10,217 bases of DNA from Planctomycetota bacterium. GTDB lineage: Bacteria; Planctomycetota; Phycisphaerae; WQYP01. Position numbers and translations under genes: made by a program. Under the pieces are notes generated by a model, which had not been told where the DNA came from, searched no databases, and saw only the letters and a list, made by a program, of their open reading frames with translations. Shown in pieces: positions 7,138-10,217 of this stretch. The stretch's first letter is position 1. Every line of letters starts with the position of its first letter. The stretch is taken from NCBI GenBank assembly GCA_021798635.1, contig JAJZGH010000188.1:1-10217 (forward strand). Reading direction: 5' to 3'.

Positions 7138-7162
7138 ACTGCCAGTCGTAGTTCGGCCTCAT
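7067..7162 (-). other. Short out-of-frame open frame with an AT-hook-like motif across the gene junction
   Basis: In a third minus-strand frame, ATG at 7162 opens 31 codons ending at TAA 7067-7069. It includes ERGRPAKKL, a basic GRP core like an AT-hook. It overlaps the end of the nuclease-like gene and the start of 6610-7137. The same frame stays open upstream into the 3' part of the nuclease gene. The relic locus has a comparable ELRKKLRGR-stop just before its copy of the downstream gene. It could be the ancestral C-terminus of the upstream protein after a frameshift, a tiny gene, or chance. No good ribosome site precedes the ATG. Confidence 0.25.
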
Positions 7163-8459
7163 GGATCGAAGCTCGGATGAGCCTGCCCCTCCCATTGTTG
7201 CTTTGCGGAGCGGGTGCGATTTGAAGATCACCTGGTGCGGGGCTATCGCAACTTTCTTCCCGCGAGGCCGGCGCTGGGGGGAAAGCAGAGCAGACCTTTT
7301 CCGCGACGCTAATCAGCTTTATGAGTTTTTCCTCGACGAGCTTAACGAAATCGCCCGACCGAACACCCTCCCAAGCTTCCGGCCCCCAGTATCGGTAGGG
7401 GTCATCCCAGAGCGCGTATGCTGGCCAATTATTCGCATGCTTGGCGCTGGGGGAGCCGAATGTTTCTCTAAACTTGACCAAAAGCAACTCTTTCTCTTCT
7501 TCACAGGGGCAGGGCTTCTCGAAATGGATTTTGGCAAGCCCGTAAAAAAACGCCCTAAAATCGCCCTTGTCGAACTCAAACCCGATTCTAAGATTGTGGT
7601 TTTCAAGGCCAGGTTTCCTGAAATAACAGCCGCCACCCCCTGCCTCGCCCAGCCCGGCCTCAGCTTGCAGGCCGTGCTTTGTTGCCAACTGCTTGAGTTG
7701 CAACTCGGCTCGTGCGATCAACTCCCCATATACATCCTGAGCTTCGTCCTTGACCGCAAAGAAGGCCGCCAGATTTTGCTGGCTACCGGTGATCTCCTTT
7801 ACCAGATCTCCATTCATGTTCCTGTTTCCTCGGTTAGTTAGTTCCTCGATTAGCCTGATATACTGGTGTATGATTTCCCGCACCGCAGGGAGGCGGACGG
7901 CCGCCCTATGGCAGTCCCCCAGCCACTCAAGGATGTCCGTCGCGTAAGATATACATTTCACCGACGCCTTAGCTCCCCCAGAATGTTCGCTTGGCTTCCG
8001 GCCATCCAAGGTCAGGTAGAACAATTCTGCATCAGGAAAGTGTGCTCGGTAACATGCAAGCTGATTCAGCCCATCCCCTGCGTGGATTTTATTCTCAATG
8101 ATGATCGCCCTCCTGTCCCCATCCCTGAGCAGAATATCAATGCGCCCGCCGGGGCCATCGGCTCCCGGACTGATTGGATATTCTTGCCTTACCTCGGCCG
8201 AATCGGCATCGAAATTGTCAATCTTGAGGCATTTGAGGAAAAGGCGAAGGAACAGGGACCCCTGCCCATGTCGCCCTTCTGGATTTAGCAGCTCGCCCAA
8301 GATTGGCGAATGTGTTTTGACCTCATAATGGTCGATACCCAGGATATTGAAGATGTTGAAATTATCACCCCTCGCCTTCGCAATGGCCTCGACGCGGACG
8401 CGGTGCTTCTCTGCGGATTGCAGTAAGCTCCTGCAGCCATCCATGTCAGTTGCCGACAT
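7134..8459 (-). CDS. PD-(D/E)XK nuclease-superfamily protein
   Basis: A 441-residue protein whose N-terminal half carries the PD-(D/E)XK nuclease core. Visible elements are HYEVKTHSPILGELLNP (44-60), typical of stand-alone members; Asp108 in GGRIDILL; the E-x-K pair Glu122/Lys124 in AIIIENKI; and Gln133 in LNQLACY. These match the metal-binding and catalytic residues of the fold, so it is probably active on nucleic acid. The C-terminal half (about 215-390) contains aromatic and charged segments I do not recognise, and the last 50 residues look low-complexity. ATG at 8459 has GGAG 7 bases upstream. The gene is followed with a 4-base overlap by 6610-7137 and preceded by degraded DNA holding a relic of that gene. 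No methyltransferase is nearby, so a classical restriction system is not indicated. A defence or repair role is a guess. Confidence 0.84.
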   Translation of the reverse strand: MSATDMDGCRSLLQSAEKHRVRVEAIAKARGDNFNIFNILGIDHYEVKTHSPILGELLNPEGRHGQGSLFLRLFLKCLKIDNFDADSAEVRQEYPISPGADGPGGRIDILLRDGDRRAIIIENKIHAGDGLNQLACYRAHFPDAELFYLTLDGRKPSEHSGGAKASVKCISYATDILEWLGDCHRAAVRLPAVREIIHQYIRLIEELTNRGNRNMNGDLVKEITGSQQNLAAFFAVKDEAQDVYGELIARAELQLKQLATKHGLQAEAGLGEAGGGGCYFRKPGLENHNLRIGFEFDKGDFRAFFYGLAKIHFEKPCPCEEEKELLLVKFRETFGSPSAKHANNWPAYALWDDPYRYWGPEAWEGVRSGDFVKLVEEKLIKLISVAEKVCSAFPPAPASREESCDSPAPGDLQIAPAPQSNNGRGRLIRASIHEAELRLAV

Positions 8460-8839
8460 TTTTATGCTCCGTTCCAGTTGCCCAAGGGGCCTTCGTGGCC
8501 TGGATGAATCCGAGAAAAGGCGTGGGCTTCCAAAATTTTGAACAACCGAACGCGAATCGTATCCACCGAGTGCCCGGGTGTCAAAAATTACCTTCCCCGC
8601 AACTTCTTTCGCAGCTCATTCCCTTTGACTGCTCCTACCGCTATCTCATTCCCACGGGCTTAATTACCACCATTTCCTCCAGCGGTTCCGCCCGGCCTGT
8701 CTCTCCCGGAGCGTGGCCAGCGACCCGCCGTCATCGGATGCCGCAGCGGCCGAAAAGTGCCGCCCAGCCTGATGGCAACATTGTTGGAGGCTTCTTTAAT
8801 TGTAGTGCATGCCCCGCGGCCGATTCCCGCGGCGACGAT
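8460..8839. other. Degraded region upstream of the nuclease-like gene
   Basis: No intact gene is seen in these 380 bases. On the minus strand there are short open pieces that read like gene tails: 8641-8730 (ending EEMVVIKPVGMR), 8588-8659 (ending ELRKKLRGR) and the relic at 8462-8584. Long open frames on the plus strand across this stretch have no recognisable protein features and run antisense to better genes on both sides. Confidence 0.5.
8462..8584 (-). pseudogene. Truncated relic related to the start of the 6610-7137 gene
   Basis: The minus-strand frame from TTG 8584 (or GTG 8566) to TAA 8462-8464 includes IRVRLFKILEAHAFSR. This matches IRAQLFKMLATHAFPR of the 6610-7137 protein at 10 of 16 positions. 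The DNA similarity extends over about 45 bases (8514-8557 against 7023-7065), with one single-base gap. After this core the sequences diverge and the frame stops, so about 130 residues are missing. The stop lies 2 bases before the nuclease start, and the GGAG ribosome site of the nuclease falls in the relic's last codons. The best reading is the 5' stub of a duplicated gene; a short functional peptide is less likely. Confidence 0.5.
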
Positions 8840-9097
8840 CTAGTCTTTATCCGGGGCTTCATGCTCGTAAAATTCTTCGTCGGTCTCATCCGGGTGGATC
8901 GAGTGGCTCGAATCTTCGTGCTCCATTTCCCATATTTCGGAAAACCATTCGCAGTCGTCGGACTCAAGTATGGCGATCAATTCTTCTCGCGGCATTGCGT
9001 CAACCTCGGCGTTGCTGCGGTCAGGTTCAATCACTTCGACATAGTCCCGCAGGGCTTGGATTTCGAGGCTGCGTAATATTCGACGATAGTTCTTCAT
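8840..9097 (-). CDS. Small, strongly acidic protein of unknown function
   Basis: An 85-residue protein with no family I recognise. It has 27 Asp/Glu against 8 Lys/Arg, with most of the acidity in the C-terminal half (motifs ESDDCEWF and DETDEEFYEHE), and a basic start (KNYRRILRS). No signal peptide or membrane segment is seen. ATG at 9097 is chosen because AGGG lies 5 bases upstream; a GTG at 9103 would add two residues and overlap that site. A TATAAT hexamer on the minus strand at 9117-9112 is very close to the start, and another lies at 9150-9145; neither has a clear -35 box. It is downstream of the exonuclease gene on the same strand (gap about 100 bases). Such composition is compatible with a nucleic-acid mimic or an adaptor, but that is speculation. 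Confidence 0.6.
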   Translation of the reverse strand: MKNYRRILRSLEIQALRDYVEVIEPDRSNAEVDAMPREELIAILESDDCEWFSEIWEMEHEDSSHSIHPDETDEEFYEHEAPDKD

Positions 9098-9201
9098 GTG
9101 CACCCTGCCAAATTATATAAAACTAACACCCTTTGCACTTCCTGATTATACCCGAATCCGCTCCGCTTTCGCGCCTGCCCACAGTTCACCATGCTGGGAG
9201 T

Positions 9202-9774
9202 TTACGTGCCGCTGCGGCCAGCCACTGGCTGCACGCCGAGCAACTCCGCCAACGCCCGCGGCCCGGCAGCGTTTTTCTCTTGCATCATCGCCAATAAAAT
9301 CCGGCCCGCTGCTTCGGCATCAGCGAGGGCGTTGTGGTGCTCAAACTTGTGGCCGATGTGGCTGGCGACCGTGGGGAGTTGGTGGTTGTCCAACTGCGGC
9401 CATATTATTTTTGAAAGCCGACATGTACATGTGTAATCAAACGCCGGGCATTGCAGCCCAAAGTGCTTCACTGTGCTGCGGAGCTTGGGCACGTCAAAAT
9501 GAGCACTATGGGCGATCACGATATCCGCTGCGGCCAGCCGAGCGAAAAACTCCGGGGCAATCTCCGGAAATTCCGGGCAACTGCGCACCATGTCATGTGT
9601 GATGCCGTGAACGGCAATGAGTTCGTCACGAAACCAGCCGGAGCCTTTGGGCGGACGGATAAGCCAATACTTCGATTCGGTCAGCGCACCATCCTCAAAA
9701 GTGGCCACTCCGGCGGCGCAGATTCCGGCAGCGCAATAATTGGCAGTTTCAAAATCAATGGCGACAAATTTCAT
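9202..9774 (-). CDS. 3'-5' exonuclease, DnaQ/DNA polymerase III epsilon-like (DEDDh)
   Basis: A stand-alone 190-residue exonuclease of the DEDDh family, which removes nucleotides from 3' ends with two metal ions. All three Exo motifs are visible: Asp7 and Glu9 in VAIDFETAN (ExoI), Asp94 in IAHSAHFDV (ExoII), and His147 with Asp152 in HNALADA (ExoIII). This gives the complete D-E-D-D-h set. VHGITHDMV (55-63) is also typical of the family. The length fits an exonuclease domain alone, with a short tail (about 165-190) and no polymerase-binding or helicase extension, so whether it is the replicative proofreading subunit or an accessory repair/RNA enzyme is open. ATG at 9774 has GGAGG 4 bases upstream. 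Confidence 0.92.
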   Translation of the reverse strand: MKFVAIDFETANYCAAGICAAGVATFEDGALTESKYWLIRPPKGSGWFRDELIAVHGITHDMVRSCPEFPEIAPEFFARLAAADIVIAHSAHFDVPKLRSTVKHFGLQCPAFDYTCTCRLSKIIWPQLDNHQLPTVASHIGHKFEHHNALADAEAAGRILLAMMQEKNAAGPRALAELLGVQPVAGRSGT

Positions 9775-9920
9775 GCGACCTCCATTTAGTGTAAAAAGGA
9801 GTGCTGCCCCGCATACATTTACTTACCTTTTTGTTCCGCTGCGGCATTACCTTCAAATCTCAAAGCTTTCCTCGTGCATCCACATTGGCTGCACTATTTA
9901 TATTTCATGTTACACAGCCC

Positions 9921-9941
9921 CGCGGACAGTTGTTGTCCGCG
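9921..9941. repeat. Hairpin, 8-base stem
   Basis: CGCGGACA (9921-9928) and TGTCCGCG (9934-9941) are perfect complements around loop GTTGT. No T run follows on the plus strand and no long T run on the minus strand, so it is not an obvious intrinsic terminator. Confidence 0.6.
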
Positions 9942-10013
9942 CGACTGGGGCCTGTCCGAGCAATATGCCGCGGTTGCGACGGCGTGGTTTTTTGCCGCTT
10001 GGGGATCAATGCG

Positions 10014-10094
10014 TTGCAGAGCACCGTGGTGGCAACCCGGTGGTTGGTTGGCGGCACTGGATCAAACACCGGATTACCATCCGGTGCTCTGCAA
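10014..10094. repeat. 81-base imperfect hairpin with perfect 13-base terminal inverted repeats
   Basis: TTGCAGAGCACCG (10014-10026) is the exact reverse complement of CGGTGCTCTGCAA (10082-10094). Inside, TGGT (10027-10030) can pair with ACCA (10076-10079) and CCGGTG (10037-10042) with CACCGG (10067-10072), giving an extended stem with internal loops and a 24-base apical loop. It could be a miniature mobile element, a structured RNA or a terminator-like element. No flanking target duplication is obvious. Confidence 0.65.
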
Positions 10095-10143
10095 GTAGCG
10101 GAGCTGAGTTCCTTGCCGTTGTTGGCTGGCGTGTCCGCCGCAT

Positions 10144-10191
10144 GGACCGCCGACATCCTGTCGGCACGTGCAGGCGGGACGCCTGCGGTCC
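10144..10191. repeat. Twin-hairpin repeat, copy 2
   Basis: Two consecutive perfect hairpins have 7-base stems and 3-base loops: 10149-10155 with 10159-10165, and 10170-10176 with 10180-10186. They are 4 bases apart and enclosed by GGACCGC (10144-10150) and GCGGTCC (10185-10191). The second hairpin and its right flank match copy 1 at 1206-1263, including GCCTGCGGTCC, and one stem base pair differs by a compensating change (A-T in copy 1, G-C here). Confidence 0.75.
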
Positions 10192-10217
10192 GGGGTTCGC
10201 CTGTTGGCCGTCGGCCC

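Larger units (their letters stand above)
9775..10217. other. Gene-free stretch upstream of the exonuclease with hairpins and repeats
   Basis: No supported gene is seen here. It should hold the promoter of the exonuclease gene, but no clear -10/-35 pair stands out. It contains an 8-base-stem hairpin (9921-9941), a long imperfect hairpin with perfect 13-base ends (10014-10094) and a twin-hairpin repeat (10144-10191). Confidence 0.6.

Noticed and set aside
7161..7841. Long plus-strand open frame (226 codons) antisense to the nuclease-like gene
   Set aside because: It has no ribosome site or recognisable motif and is fully antisense to a frame with clear PD-(D/E)XK residues.
8450..9076. 208-codon plus-strand open frame over the degraded region and the acidic gene
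   Set aside because: It has no known motif or start signal and is antisense to two better-supported minus-strand features; it is open by chance in GC-rich DNA.
9905..10156. Open frames over the terminal hairpin cluster
   Set aside because: They translate palindromic repeat DNA and have no ribosome site or homology I can recognise.

Overview
The window looks like chromosomal DNA of a Gram-negative bacterium with moderately high GC. An RND efflux pump implies two membranes. Several starts are TTG or GTG with clear Shine-Dalgarno sites. The non-coding DNA carries paired short hairpins and 7- and 9-base tandem repeats, a style I associate with planctomycete- or verrucomicrobium-like genomes. That lineage guess is tentative because no rRNA or marker gene is present. 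No insertion sequence, tRNA, rRNA or CRISPR array is visible.

Layout. Positions 1-982 (minus) hold the first 327 codons of trpE, whose 3' end lies outside the window. Positions 983-1389 are a divergent intergenic region with a twin-hairpin repeat. Positions 1390-5813 (plus) are a two-gene operon: a lipoprotein membrane-fusion protein and an RND permease overlapping by 4 bases, with no outer-membrane channel gene in view. A small dual-specificity-type phosphatase (5863-6324) follows on the same strand. Positions 6325-6609 are mostly non-coding, with tandem repeats and one possible 28-residue peptide.

From 6610 onward every gene is on the minus strand. In transcription order these are a DEDDh exonuclease related to DNA polymerase III epsilon (9202-9774), a small very acidic protein (8840-9097), a degraded stretch (8460-8839), a PD-(D/E)XK nuclease-superfamily protein (7134-8459), and a conserved-looking protein of unknown function (6610-7137) coupled to the nuclease. 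The degraded stretch contains a truncated relative of the start of the 6610-7137 gene, so that locus has been duplicated or rearranged. Positions 9775-10217 contain no gene, only hairpins and a second copy of the twin-hairpin repeat.

How the genes work together. The adaptor and permease form one proton-driven export system. The nuclease-like protein and its coupled partner form a plausible two-gene module of unknown role; a defence function is only a guess from the nuclease fold. trpE belongs to tryptophan synthesis and is unrelated to the pump. I see no clearly new system; the most interesting points are the nuclease module with its gene relic and the structured repeats.
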